From the NCBI GenBank assembly GCA_913042205.1, contig CAJWIY010000013.1:1-40825 (forward strand): DNA of 40,825 nucleotides. Reading direction: 5' to 3'. The notes beneath the pieces were generated by a model. It searched no databases, was not told where the DNA came from, and was given only the letters and a program-made list of their open reading frames with translations. The first letter of the stretch is position 1; every line of letters starts with the position of its first letter. Shown here one piece after another: positions 8,228 to 16,151 of this stretch. Position numbers and translations under genes: made by a program. The stretch is from an uncultured Gammaproteobacteria bacterium (GTDB lineage: Bacteria > Pseudomonadota > Gammaproteobacteria > Pseudomonadales > Litorivicinaceae).

Positions 8228-9073
8228 TTACCCGGTCTCAACAGGTAGGTCGTCACGACTTCCCCATTCAGACCATGATCCGTCATAAAGTTTTGGCTCG
8301 GTCAGTCCAGCGACCTCTAGTCCGAGTGCGAGAACACAGGCAGTCACTCCCGAGCCACAAGTGACGACCACAGGCCTGTTATCAAAACCGGCCTTTCCGA
8401 ATCGCTCACGAACTTTATCCGCTGGTTTAAACAAGCCAGTTTGACTGTCTAATAGTTCGGTAAATGGCATATTAGTACTATGGGGAATATGACCCGAACG
8501 CGTGCCAGGCCGTGGCTCAGCAACATCACCGCGGAACCGAGGTTTCGCTCGAGCATCTAGGACCAGATATTCGTTCGAAGTGATATTCTCTTTGAGATGT
8601 TCGGTGGTAGCTGTCCAATCTGGGTGCTGTTTTGATTTAAACGGATATGGAGGCGGTTGAACTTTCCCACGTCCGGATTCGGTGGCACACCCCGCCGCTA
8701 TCCAGGCTGGTAAACCTCCGTCCAAGACAGCTACCTCGTAATGTCCAAAGTATCGAAACATCCACCACGCTCTGGCCGCTGAAAAAAGACCCACACTGTC
8801 GTAAATGACGACTTGCATTCCTTTACCGACACCTAAGTCTTGCATCGCTGCGTCAAAATCTTCAGCACTTGGCAGCATGTGTGGTAGATCTGACCCTTGG
8901 TCCGAGATCTCTTCAATATCGAACCTTACCGCCCCAGAAATGTGCTGCTCGACAAATTCCATGTCAGGATCGCGCTGGGCTATCGGAAGATGGTAGGAAG
9001 CGTCAAGCACGATGATGTTGCTATCGTAAAGATGCTCGTTCAACCAATTAACAGAAACCAGGGTATGAGACAC
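8228..9073 (-). CDS. sseA: 3-mercaptopyruvate sulfurtransferase
   Basis: A two-domain rhodanese-like enzyme of 281 residues that moves sulfur from 3-mercaptopyruvate to cyanide or protein thiols. The N-terminal domain (about 1-130) is the inactive rhodanese fold. The C-terminal domain carries the active loop CGSGVTA with C239 as the persulfide cysteine. This loop matches the E. coli SseA mercaptopyruvate type and not the thiosulfate rhodanese type. An Arg in HIPHSTN and downstream loops agrees with the family. The GTG at 9073 follows AGGA nine bases upstream. The HutZ-like gene ends 46 bases before this start and may be cotranscribed. Confidence 0.93.
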   Translation of the reverse strand: MSHTLVSVNWLNEHLYDSNIIVLDASYHLPIAQRDPDMEFVEQHISGAVRFDIEEISDQGSDLPHMLPSAEDFDAAMQDLGVGKGMQVVIYDSVGLFSAARAWWMFRYFGHYEVAVLDGGLPAWIAAGCATESGRGKVQPPPYPFKSKQHPDWTATTEHLKENITSNEYLVLDARAKPRFRGDVAEPRPGTRSGHIPHSTNMPFTELLDSQTGLFKPADKVRERFGKAGFDNRPVVVTCGSGVTACVLALGLEVAGLTEPKLYDGSWSEWGSRDDLPVETG

Positions 9074-9119
9074 GGCAACGGATCCTCGGTCAGTGGTGAG
9101 TGCATGAGTATTTCAAATC

Positions 9120-9635
9120 TTATTTTTGAGGACCCGTCGGTCCTTGTAAATGGTAATCAACCAAAAAAAGTGAAGTTAGTTTCAGTTCATAGGCTTTTCC
9201 AAAGCCAACAACATACCGTCCAGACTGAGGCACCAATAGAAATAAGCGAAAATCTGCGAGACTCGTCAGCGTCTCCACTAACGCGCCCTGCCGATCACGC
9301 AGCGCCTTAATACCGCTCTCCCAGTCGGGATGATCTCGGGGATACTCAACAGACTTCATTTCATACTGTAAACGCTCCCTGACATAAACTTGAGTCGAAT
9401 CTTGTTCATCTCTAATCAGTAAGGATGAGCACGAGCCAGATCTTGAGAGATTTTGCGCATGACCTGCCAGATCACTAACTAATATCCATAACCCAGAATC
9501 ATTGTCAGCGATCGCGAATGGAGTATAGGAAGCGAGTGGTGTTTTATCCTTATGGACTGTAGCAAGCATTAAGCTCTTCATATCGTCGAGAAGTTGTGCG
9601 ATATCATCTTCAATTTGTTGTTTATCTGAATCCAC
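9120..9635 (-). CDS. HutZ/HugZ-like pyridoxamine-phosphate-oxidase-fold protein
   Basis: A split-barrel (PNPOx-like) protein of 171 residues resembling the heme-utilisation proteins HutZ and HugZ, which bind heme and in some species degrade it. Matches include LMLATVHKDKTPLASYTPF near residues 22-40, GHAQNLSRSG near 58-67, the basic VYVRERLQYE segment, FRLFLLVPQSGRYVVGFGKAYEL near 130-152, and a histidine near the C-terminus (VDYHLQG). Heme binding by HutZ uses a C-terminal His, so H163 or nearby is a candidate. The GTG start at 9635 is preceded by GAGG. No heme receptor or TonB genes are adjacent, so a general flavin or heme role remains open. Confidence 0.75.
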   Translation of the reverse strand: MDSDKQQIEDDIAQLLDDMKSLMLATVHKDKTPLASYTPFAIADNDSGLWILVSDLAGHAQNLSRSGSCSSLLIRDEQDSTQVYVRERLQYEMKSVEYPRDHPDWESGIKALRDRQGALVETLTSLADFRLFLLVPQSGRYVVGFGKAYELKLTSLFLVDYHLQGPTGPQK

Positions 9636-9779
9636 AGTTTGTACCTCGGTCTTTCTTCAAATTTTGGAATCATTTACGTAGTACACAAGAGCCTTTTCCA
9701 TCGAGAAACCCCTATCTCTCCATTATCAATCCATTTTTTTCCTAAATACTGTCCGCAGAGATTAGAGGAGGCATCCCCA

Positions 9780-9860
9780 ATGACTGACGAACTTAGTCGC
9801 ATCATATTTGGAATTTGTTTGATAACCAGCGCACTGGTTATCAATCTACAGCTGCCCTGA
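9780..9860 (+). CDS. Possible 26-residue membrane peptide
   Basis: A very short frame beginning MTDELSRII and ending NLQLP, with a hydrophobic run IIFGICLITSALVINL long enough to span a membrane. AGAGGAGG at 9764-9771, eight bases before the ATG, is one of the strongest ribosome-binding sites in the window. The frame contains a perfect hairpin and is followed within 40 bases by a terminator, so it forms a complete short transcript unit. The size and layout resemble single-span small proteins or type I toxin peptides, but I recognise no family. It could also be chance coding within a structured RNA. Confidence 0.4.
   Translation: MTDELSRIIFGICLITSALVINLQLP
9819..9844 (+). other. Perfect 11-bp hairpin inside the short transcript unit
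   Basis: TTGATAACCAG at 9819-9829 and CTGGTTATCAA at 9834-9844 pair perfectly around a four-base CGCA loop. A weaker hairpin (GAGCCA/TGGCTC, 9875-9893) and the terminator follow. Three consecutive hairpins in about 100 bases suggest that RNA structure is under selection. Confidence 0.6.
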
Positions 9861-9895
9861 CGGGAGACTCCGGTGAGCCAATCCCTCTGGCTCTT

Positions 9896-9921
9896 GTCCC
9901 CGGCAGTCCGGGGACTTTTTT
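9896..9921 (+). terminator. Rho-independent terminator
   Basis: GTCCCCGG and CCGGGGAC form a perfect 8-bp GC-rich stem with a CAGT loop (9896-9915), followed directly by six T residues. This is a textbook plus-strand intrinsic terminator ending the short transcript unit that starts before 9764. Confidence 0.9.
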
Positions 9922-10025
9922 AATCAGCCTTACATCATACGTCTCAACGACACGATTTCTCAGTATTTTTTATAAGAATCCATTAGCGACAGGTGTTACT
10001 GCTTACTAGCGATCGAAATGAGCTA

Positions 10026-10292
10026 TTAGTTTCCTAACAGAGTCAGGAAATTAGTCGATTCGCTTAGAGGGTATACGTCGGTGATTTTGGGAACTTCGTT
10101 GACATTACTCATAATCTTAACCTGTTTTCTGGGATAATCCGCGACAATACTTACGCGTACAGCATTCAACAGATCGACGAAAAAAGAGGATGATGAAATC
10201 TGTTTTAGCCACTCAAGCAATCGTCGACTAATCCGATTTGGTTCAGGTAAGTAAAGTGATTGGCGCCTCAAGAGTTCGTCTAAATAAGGCAT
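10026..10292 (-). CDS. Hypothetical protein
   Basis: A frame of about 88 residues read from the ATG at 10292 (a TTG precedes it). The sequence looks protein-like: a leucine- and arginine-rich first half (RRLLEWLKQI), then a region of mixed hydrophobic strands, with no cysteine, signal peptide or clear membrane span. No Shine-Dalgarno is seen and the divergent neighbour starts only 26 bases away. I recognise no family. It may be a genuine small gene or a long chance frame. Confidence 0.3.
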   Translation of the reverse strand: MPYLDELLRRQSLYLPEPNRISRRLLEWLKQISSSSFFVDLLNAVRVSIVADYPRKQVKIMSNVNEVPKITDVYPLSESTNFLTLLGN

Positions 10293-10318
10293 CAAAGATT
10301 TTTAATCGGTAATAACAT

Positions 10319-10840
10319 ATGAAGACATTCATCAAAGGTTTGGTTGCTTTGGTCGTTTTAGCGGCGGGTTCGGGCGGCATCTACGCGTATCTCGAGTCCG
10401 AAAAAGTAGATCCCTCAAGCCTTCTAGGCTCAAGCTATTGGGGTGATTTCTGTGGCCTCTCGCCAACAGGGTTCTTAATCTGCAAAAACACATCAGAGAC
10501 CAGATTCGATAAATGTGTAGCCGAGGATTCGACATACCGACTGAAAGTAAGTGTGGTTGAACCGATGTACACTCCGATCTCTCTTGAGATCTGGACCGAG
10601 AATCCTCGGAGCTACAAACAACTAACATCAACCGAGATTTATGATGACGGTGATGGACGCTGCTACTACCAAGGATATAGATTTTCCGATCTCGATATTC
10701 AAATACACAGAGCTATGCCCTGTGATAAACCTATTTCGAGCCTTGAGGACCCTTTTTTAATGTTCCACGTGACCTATCGGGACAACCCTCCCATTGCCTG
10801 CAGAATCAGTGAAACGCCTGAAGCTATCGATACGAACTAG
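10319..10840 (+). CDS. Membrane-anchored or periplasmic hypothetical protein
   Basis: A 173-residue protein of unrecognised family. Residues 1-25 (MKTFIKGLVALVVLAAG, then GIYAYLES) form a signal anchor or uncleaved signal peptide with a basic start. The remainder is predicted to be outside the cytoplasm. Its six cysteines (in DFCGLS, LICKN, DKCVAE, GRCYY, MPCDK and IACRIS) are an even number that fits three disulphides, matching the presence of DsbB in the window. The ribosome site is weak. It converges on purT, 34 bases away. Confidence 0.65.
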   Translation: MKTFIKGLVALVVLAAGSGGIYAYLESEKVDPSSLLGSSYWGDFCGLSPTGFLICKNTSETRFDKCVAEDSTYRLKVSVVEPMYTPISLEIWTENPRSYKQLTSTEIYDDGDGRCYYQGYRFSDLDIQIHRAMPCDKPISSLEDPFLMFHVTYRDNPPIACRISETPEAIDTN

Positions 10841-10874
10841 GGAATTGATTTAAAAGACTCTACATGGACCCCTA

Positions 10875-12068
10875 CTAAAACTTGACCTCCACCTTATCGG
10901 CGACCGCTTTTGCTTTCTTAAGCGCCTCCTCTATGCTTGACCCACGGGCTAGGCCGACACCCATACGACGCCTCCCTTTAATCACAGGTTTACCGAATAA
11001 ACGAATCTGAGTATCAGGCTCAGCAAGTGCCTTGTCCAAGTTCGTAAACTCGGTCTCGCTTGAATCACCCCGGGGCTTGATCACCGCAGAGGCGCACGGG
11101 CCATACTGACGAATATTGGGTATTGGGAGCTCGAGAATTGCCCGGACGTGCAACGCAAACTCAGATAAATCCTGTGAGATCAAAGTCACCAGCCCAGTAT
11201 CATGTGGGCGCGGAGATACCTCATTAAAGAAGACGTCTTCACCCTTTACGAATAACTCCACACCGAAAATACCGCGGCCATAAGCTCCGCACAAAGCGGT
11301 GGTGACGTTATTTGCGATGCACTGAGCTGCTTCAAGCGCGGGTTTGGGCATGGAGTGCGGCTGCCAGCTCTGCTGGTAGTCGCCAGATTCTTGTACGTGC
11401 CCGATAGGCTCACAAAATGACACACCGTCCTTGTGACGAACCGTCAGTAACGTGATTTCATAATCAAATTCGATGAGCTCCTCGACGATTACCTCACTAA
11501 TATCCTTGGTTCGTCCTCCGGTTTGGGCATCCTCCCAGGCCGATTCAACCTCTTCCTTTTGATAAACGATGCTCTGACCTTTGCCCGAACTACTCATAAC
11601 TGGTTTAACGACAAAGGGGAAACCAACCACATCAACCGCGTCCAGATAGGCTTTAAAGGTCTCGCCAAACGCATATTTGGATGTTTTCAGTCCCAGATCT
11701 TTGGACGCGAGTTCACGTATCCCCTTCCGATCCATCGTTAACTTGGTCGCAAGCGCGGTCGGAACTACTCGAAAGCCATTCTTTTCTAAATGAATCAGGG
11801 CATCAGTAGCAATCGCTTCGATTTCGGGAATAATCAGATGCGGACTCTCTGCCTCGATAACAGCACGAAGAGCGAAGGGATCAAGCATATTCAACACGTG
11901 GCTACGGTCCGCCACTTGCATAGCCGGGGCATTCGCGTAGGAATCGAGTGCGATGACTTCAACACCAAGTCGCTGTAACTCAATCACGACCTCTTTACCA
12001 AGCTCGCCGGAGCCACATAGGAGGGCTCTTTTTGCAGTTACTGTAAATGGTGTTCCAATCTCGCTCAC
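10875..12068 (-). CDS. purT: Formate-dependent phosphoribosylglycinamide formyltransferase
   Basis: The ATP-grasp enzyme PurT (GAR transformylase 2), 397 residues, close to the 392 of E. coli. It converts glycinamide ribonucleotide, formate and ATP into formyl-GAR in purine synthesis. Seen features are the N-terminal nucleotide-fold start [17 protein letters not shown], the ATP-grasp segment [19 protein letters not shown], the metal- and substrate-binding stretch [28 protein letters not shown], and the C-terminal [10 protein letters not shown]. The start is a GTG at 12068 with AAGGAG seven bases upstream. The gene stands alone. Its use of formate provides a link to one-carbon metabolism but no direct link to the CO locus. 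Confidence 0.97.
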   Translation of the reverse strand: MSEIGTPFTVTAKRALLCGSGELGKEVVIELQRLGVEVIALDSYANAPAMQVADRSHVLNMLDPFALRAVIEAESPHLIIPEIEAIATDALIHLEKNGFRVVPTALATKLTMDRKGIRELASKDLGLKTSKYAFGETFKAYLDAVDVVGFPFVVKPVMSSSGKGQSIVYQKEEVESAWEDAQTGGRTKDISEVIVEELIEFDYEITLLTVRHKDGVSFCEPIGHVQESGDYQQSWQPHSMPKPALEAAQCIANNVTTALCGAYGRGIFGVELFVKGEDVFFNEVSPRPHDTGLVTLISQDLSEFALHVRAILELPIPNIRQYGPCASAVIKPRGDSSETEFTNLDKALAEPDTQIRLFGKPVIKGRRRMGVGLARGSSIEEALKKAKAVADKVEVKF

Positions 12069-12196
12069 GAGTAAACTCCTTTTGTTATGGAAAAGTTCAG
12101 AGGGCCCTGTAAAGACTTGAGAAGCACAAAATTAGAGTCTTCGGATCGTAATACCATAGCGCAAGCTTAATTATATTTTTCGATGAAACAACGCTG

Positions 12197-12772
12197 ATGA
12201 TCGAAATTGGAAAAACGTTAGTAATCAGACGAAATAGATCACTTAGTAAGTTGATATGTACCAAAACGTCACAACCTCAACTAGAGAATTCATTTTGGAA
12301 ACTTACTTTGGTTGACCCAGAATTTTTAAAAGAACTGATAACCGATCACGCAAATCAGCCAAGAAATCAAAGGCATCTAGAACAGTACACTTGTAAATGT
12401 ACCGGTAAAAATCCGCTCTGCGGTGACGAGGTTTCACTTGAGATTGATGTCGATGAAAAATCTGATGTTATAAACGATATTGGCTTTAGGGCTCGCGGAT
12501 GTCCAATTTCCCGGGCATCCGCATCGATAGTCACAGAAACTTGCCTAGGAATGCCCTCAGAAAACGCTAAACTACTAGCCAGACATTTACGCGAGACGTT
12601 AACAGAGCAGTACCCTTCACCGGTGCCGGATCAGCTTTTATCGGCTTGGAGCCAAGTAACCCCCCTCACTGCAATTCAAGTCAACCCAGCAAGGATAAAA
12701 TGCATCACCTTGGCTTGGCATACGCTTTGCCATGCGCTGGACAACCCTGGCTCGAGTGAGACAGTCGACTAG
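12197..12772 (+). CDS. SufU/NifU-N type iron-sulfur scaffold protein
   Basis: A 191-residue IscU/SufU-fold protein. The three scaffold cysteines and the conserved aspartate are all present: C75 and D77 in NPLCGD, C102 in GCPIS, C169 in ARIKCITLAW. The long spacing between the second and third cysteine motifs fits SufU better than IscU. In Bacillus, SufU relays sulfur from SufS, while IscU-type proteins assemble clusters. The first 37 residues are not usual for the family, so the real start may be later, for example near LVDPEF. No sufS, sufB or iscS is nearby. It converges on the last gene of the cox locus and shares the CTAG stop bases. Confidence 0.8.
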   Translation: MIEIGKTLVIRRNRSLSKLICTKTSQPQLENSFWKLTLVDPEFLKELITDHANQPRNQRHLEQYTCKCTGKNPLCGDEVSLEIDVDEKSDVINDIGFRARGCPISRASASIVTETCLGMPSENAKLLARHLRETLTEQYPSPVPDQLLSAWSQVTPLTAIQVNPARIKCITLAWHTLCHALDNPGSSETVD

Positions 12773-13797
12773 GCACTTTCTATCAAACCGTGACTCACGA
12801 CACGGTTCGAATCCATACGAGAATGTTTACCCCTTAAGAGCCCACCCACACCCATCGCTTGGATATCACTAGCGGAAACCTCAAATCCTGCCATCAAGCG
12901 GTCGAGAATCAGGTCCAAACCATTCATTGCGGGTGACCGAGAACAGCCGGGTAACCCTATCACTTTTATTTGACCTACCTCTCCAAGAAGAAGCAAATTC
13001 CCAGGATCTACGGGCATGCCGAAATAGATCACGGTGCCTCCCGCTTCCTCTATAGCAGTTGGAATCACATCGTGGCGATCGCAGATTGCAGATGCTCCGA
13101 GGATCATCAGCACATCCAGCGCGTCTTTGGTTGCCCTAGAAATAGCGCTCTCAAGCCCAACAAGATCATGGGTCGACCGATAATCGAAAAGTTTATCAAT
13201 GCCATAAGCCCTCAAACGAGACTCCTGAACTGCCAGAGCTTTTTTTTGAATTTTTGATGTAATCGTGTCGTTCGAGGTTTGAATCAGTCCTATTTTCAGA
13301 TGCGATTGCCACGACCTGACTGTTAAATTAATCTTTTGTAGGACTAGTTCAACAACAGACACCAGAGATTCGGACACATAGAACGGGATGATTTTCAATG
13401 TCGCGATCTGATCGCCCGCTATCACGGATGCGCCTGGCAGACAAGTCGCGAGGGTTATTTCCTCCGACAGGGCATTGAACGCATCAATATCAGCCCGCTC
13501 AAAGTCCACGAAACCTGAATGTGAGGCATAAACATTGTATCGACCACCGTTGGCCTTTTTAAACACGCATCCGGCCCACGTTAGTGAGTGAATCAACCTC
13601 TCAGAAACCAAATCCTCAGCAATTTCGTTAGGATCAGGCACCACCACGTCAACCGTGGCCACGCCAGCATCGACCAGTGAGGCTATGTGAGATTCCTTTA
13701 GAACTGTTGCCTTGGCAACGCGACCTCTAGCACCTAGTTGTGAATGTGCGAGCTGCAGGCCGGTCGCCTTATCAACCTCTACCCGCAGCAACCTCAC
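12769..13797 (-). CDS. Molybdopterin-binding domain protein of the cox locus
   Basis: A 342-residue protein with a MoaB/Mog/MoeA-like molybdopterin-binding domain in its C-terminal half: a nucleotide-fold start VRSWQSHLKIGLIQTSND, a central DVLMILGASAICDRHDVIP, and GTVIYFGMPVDPGNLLLLG. The final part (IGLPGCSRSPAMNGLDLIL) is typical of proteins accompanying molybdenum hydroxylase clusters. The N-terminal 170 residues hold the KATGLQLAHSQ type start seen in such proteins. It probably handles molybdopterin or its cytosine dinucleotide form during CO dehydrogenase maturation. The GTG start overlaps the previous gene by four bases (GTGA), so the two are translationally coupled. It is the last gene of the operon. 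Confidence 0.8.
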   Translation of the reverse strand: MRLLRVEVDKATGLQLAHSQLGARGRVAKATVLKESHIASLVDAGVATVDVVVPDPNEIAEDLVSERLIHSLTWAGCVFKKANGGRYNVYASHSGFVDFERADIDAFNALSEEITLATCLPGASVIAGDQIATLKIIPFYVSESLVSVVELVLQKINLTVRSWQSHLKIGLIQTSNDTITSKIQKKALAVQESRLRAYGIDKLFDYRSTHDLVGLESAISRATKDALDVLMILGASAICDRHDVIPTAIEEAGGTVIYFGMPVDPGNLLLLGEVGQIKVIGLPGCSRSPAMNGLDLILDRLMAGFEVSASDIQAMGVGGLLRGKHSRMDSNRVVSHGLIESA

Positions 13798-14795
13798 GTC
13801 TTACCCCGAGAAACCTGAATTAATTGGGCAACAATAGAAACGGCAATCTCGGCGGGTCCCTTAGCACCGATAGAGAGGCCAATCGGTGTTTTCAACGTAT
13901 CGATCACTTCGCTTGTGAGCCCATCCGCAAGTAGCCTTTCTCTGCGAGCTTTAGCGGATTTGGTTCCGCCAAGCGCCCCTACATAAAATGCACTTGATTT
14001 AAGGCCCATGGATATTGCCTTGTCATCAAACTTTGGGTCATGTGTTAATGCGACAATTGCGGTGTCCTTATCGATGCCAATTTCGGTTAGTGCATCCTCG
14101 GGCCACGCACTTACAATTTTTGTATTGGGAAAGCGGTCGGGGTTAGCCCACACAGTTCTCGGATCTACTATGATGGTCTCAAAGTCCAGCGAGTCCAAAC
14201 TCTCGACCAATGCCTGTGCTATGTGCACCCCCCCAATGATGATGACTCTTTTTTGTGCGCTGAATGTTTGGAAAAAAACCTCACCTGATTGATTAAACCC
14301 AGTCTCCGCACCATAGTCTGAATCACGAGCAGTTAACCATCTTTTGTCCGCAACGGAGTTAACACTCTCACGGCCAAGGTTGAGAACCCTGACAAGCGTC
14401 GATTGTTCTCGTTTCTCTATTCTGTCAAATGCTTGCGATACCCAATGTCCATGGTCACAGGTGGATGGCTCAATCAATATTTGTATCTGTCCGCCGCACG
14501 CTAAACCTATGGTGATTACATCCTCATCCGAAACACCAAACTCAATAAGACTCGAGCATTTGGTCTCAATCGCATGTTGAGCGGCGACTACAACGGCGTT
14601 TTCTACGCAACCCCCTGACACAGAACCATAGAACTCTCCAGAGTGTTTCACCACCATGAACGAACCAATATCCCTTGGTGCCGAACCCCAAGTTGACAAT
14701 ACGGTCGCGGTCGCAAAATCAACGGCATTTTTTGTCCATCGATTTGCAATCTGCAACAGGTCTCTGTCGCGGAAACTCATTATCCTGTCTCTCAT
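13794..14795 (-). CDS. XdhC/CoxI family molybdenum-enzyme maturation factor
   Basis: A 333-residue XdhC-like protein. Such proteins carry or protect the molybdenum cofactor and help its sulfuration before insertion into molybdenum hydroxylases. The N-terminal CoxI domain includes STWGSAPRDIGSFMVV near residues 34-49, GSVSGGCVENAVV near 57-69 and IGLACGGQIQILIEP near 95-109. The C-terminal Rossmann-like XdhC domain starts at RVIIIGGVHIAQAL near 184 and includes DPKFDDKAI and YVGALGGTKSAKARRERL. The protein is full length and carries the conserved cysteines of both CoxI motifs. The start overlaps the upstream oxygenase gene (ATGA). A second, shorter XdhC protein lies earlier in the operon. Confidence 0.88.
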   Translation of the reverse strand: MRDRIMSFRDRDLLQIANRWTKNAVDFATATVLSTWGSAPRDIGSFMVVKHSGEFYGSVSGGCVENAVVVAAQHAIETKCSSLIEFGVSDEDVITIGLACGGQIQILIEPSTCDHGHWVSQAFDRIEKREQSTLVRVLNLGRESVNSVADKRWLTARDSDYGAETGFNQSGEVFFQTFSAQKRVIIIGGVHIAQALVESLDSLDFETIIVDPRTVWANPDRFPNTKIVSAWPEDALTEIGIDKDTAIVALTHDPKFDDKAISMGLKSSAFYVGALGGTKSAKARRERLLADGLTSEVIDTLKTPIGLSIGAKGPAEIAVSIVAQLIQVSRGKT

Positions 14796-15475
14796 GATGA
14801 AGCGTATTCGGAGAGAGCATTACTCTGACCAATACGGCCAACTCCTGCGTTGAATGAGATGATCACCCGGTCGCGATCGCCCTGATAGGGCATAGCTTGA
14901 TGCGGTAACCATGATGGGAAAATGATCAAACGACCGGGTATTGGATCAAAATCTGCAGTGGCGTTCTGCAGATAAGCATTTCCAAAATCAGAATAAGCTC
15001 CTCCAAGTCTTTCAAAAAGCGGACTGTAGAATCTTGTAACCCCATTCATAGCTCCATAGCTTGGGTGCGAAATCCGCCGCTCGTGCTCATCAACGTCCAC
15101 AATGTAAACGGCAGACCACGAGCAGTTTCCATGGGTATGGATATCATGGTGCACGCCGCCGTTCGAAATCTGAAACCAAATACCCTTGATTTCAATTTGT
15201 AAATCAACCGATCCTTCAGGCCACACCCCAACATTCGCAAGCTTGGCAGAATCTCTAATAGCCGCCACACCAAAATTTACAAAGTCAGTCCACTCGTTGA
15301 GTTTCACACGATTCAGAAGATCATCTCGGCTGGCATAGAAAGGATTATTTTGGCTGTCATAGTCATCTGTCACCCGCATCGTATGAAAAATTTTTCTAAA
15401 GAGAGGGTTTACATTTGACGCCATCTCGTAATGATGGATACCTATATGGGTTGGCCAGACTTCAAGCGACTCCAC
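14792..15475 (-). CDS. 2-oxoglutarate/Fe(II) oxygenase-like protein in the cox operon
   Basis: A protein of about 227 residues resembling the TIGR02466-type family of putative 2-oxoglutarate/Fe(II) oxygenases. The metal motif is seen in HHDIHTHGNCSWS, with an aspartate following in AVYIVDVD. The downstream histidine sits in WLPHQAMPYQGDRDRVIISFN, where the arginines expected to bind 2-oxoglutarate also lie. The GTG at 15475 is preferred because GAGG lies about seven bases upstream; a TTG at 15517 would add 14 residues. It overlaps the mocA-like gene by 14 bases and the XdhC gene by 4, so it is an integral operon member. The target is unknown. It is not one of the classical cox genes. Confidence 0.75.
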   Translation of the reverse strand: MESLEVWPTHIGIHHYEMASNVNPLFRKIFHTMRVTDDYDSQNNPFYASRDDLLNRVKLNEWTDFVNFGVAAIRDSAKLANVGVWPEGSVDLQIEIKGIWFQISNGGVHHDIHTHGNCSWSAVYIVDVDEHERRISHPSYGAMNGVTRFYSPLFERLGGAYSDFGNAYLQNATADFDPIPGRLIIFPSWLPHQAMPYQGDRDRVIISFNAGVGRIGQSNALSEYASS

Positions 15476-16151
15476 TACGGGCCTCACTGTTACACGGCAT
15501 CCGCAAACTTTGTCCAAGACGCTTCTCTACTTCGGCCACATCTTCAGGTGTATCGAGATCTACGACGTAGCGACTATTATCCGTACGCCACGCAAGGCAC
15601 TCAGTAGGATGCTGCTTCCACCAACTCCTACACATCGGATCGTTTGACTTGTTACCGAGGTCAACTATCGAGTGGTCGAACACAACGGGATTGCCGGGTT
15701 GCTCGCTTACAACCGGTCGAGCCATACAAATCCCATCCTCACGACCCTTGAAGGCGCTAATCAGATCTATGTAATCCTGACCACCAAGCAAAGGCATATC
15801 ACTTGGGACCACTAGCACCGCGTCTAATTTTCCGTGTAGAGCGGCCACTCCCTCCCTGACCGAGATCCTTTGCGACGACCACGATTTCTCGGGGAGATCT
15901 ACTATCGTTATGGGAAACTCTTCAATTACCGGGCGAATTTGATCACCGTAATGACCAAGAACAACCACAACCTCGTCGATCCCCGCACCTGATAGCGCAA
16001 TTAGTTGGCGACGAATCATGGGGATGCCTCCGACTTCGATAAGTGATTTAGGCAGATAACCCAATCTTGAACCTTGACCAGCCGCGAGAACTACCGAGCC
16101 GATAGCGAGACGGTTATAGAGACCACCCCCACCTTTTAAAATGCATCCCAT
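15462..16151 (-). CDS. MocA-type molybdenum cofactor cytidylyltransferase
   Basis: A nucleotidyltransferase of 229 residues. The signature VVLAAGQGSRLGYLPKSLIEVGG (about residues 21-43) is the nucleotide-binding loop of the MobA/MocA/IspD group, and VVPSDMPLLGG near 112-122 supplies the metal-binding aspartate. In this context it most likely makes molybdopterin cytosine dinucleotide, the cofactor form used by CO dehydrogenases and other bacterial molybdenum hydroxylases. A role in MGD synthesis by a MobA relative is less likely. The ATG overlaps the stop of the preceding XdhC gene (TGATG). The first 15 residues contain a run of glycines and may not be part of the fold. Confidence 0.85.
   Translation of the reverse strand: MGCILKGGGGLYNRLAIGSVVLAAGQGSRLGYLPKSLIEVGGIPMIRRQLIALSGAGIDEVVVVLGHYGDQIRPVIEEFPITIVDLPEKSWSSQRISVREGVAALHGKLDAVLVVPSDMPLLGGQDYIDLISAFKGREDGICMARPVVSEQPGNPVVFDHSIVDLGNKSNDPMCRSWWKQHPTECLAWRTDNSRYVVDLDTPEDVAEVEKRLGQSLRMPCNSEARSGVA

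Noticed and set aside
12786-12807. Hairpin AACCGTG/CACGGTT near the end of the cox operon as its terminator
   Set aside because: It is inside the coding end of the last gene and has no T-run on the minus strand.
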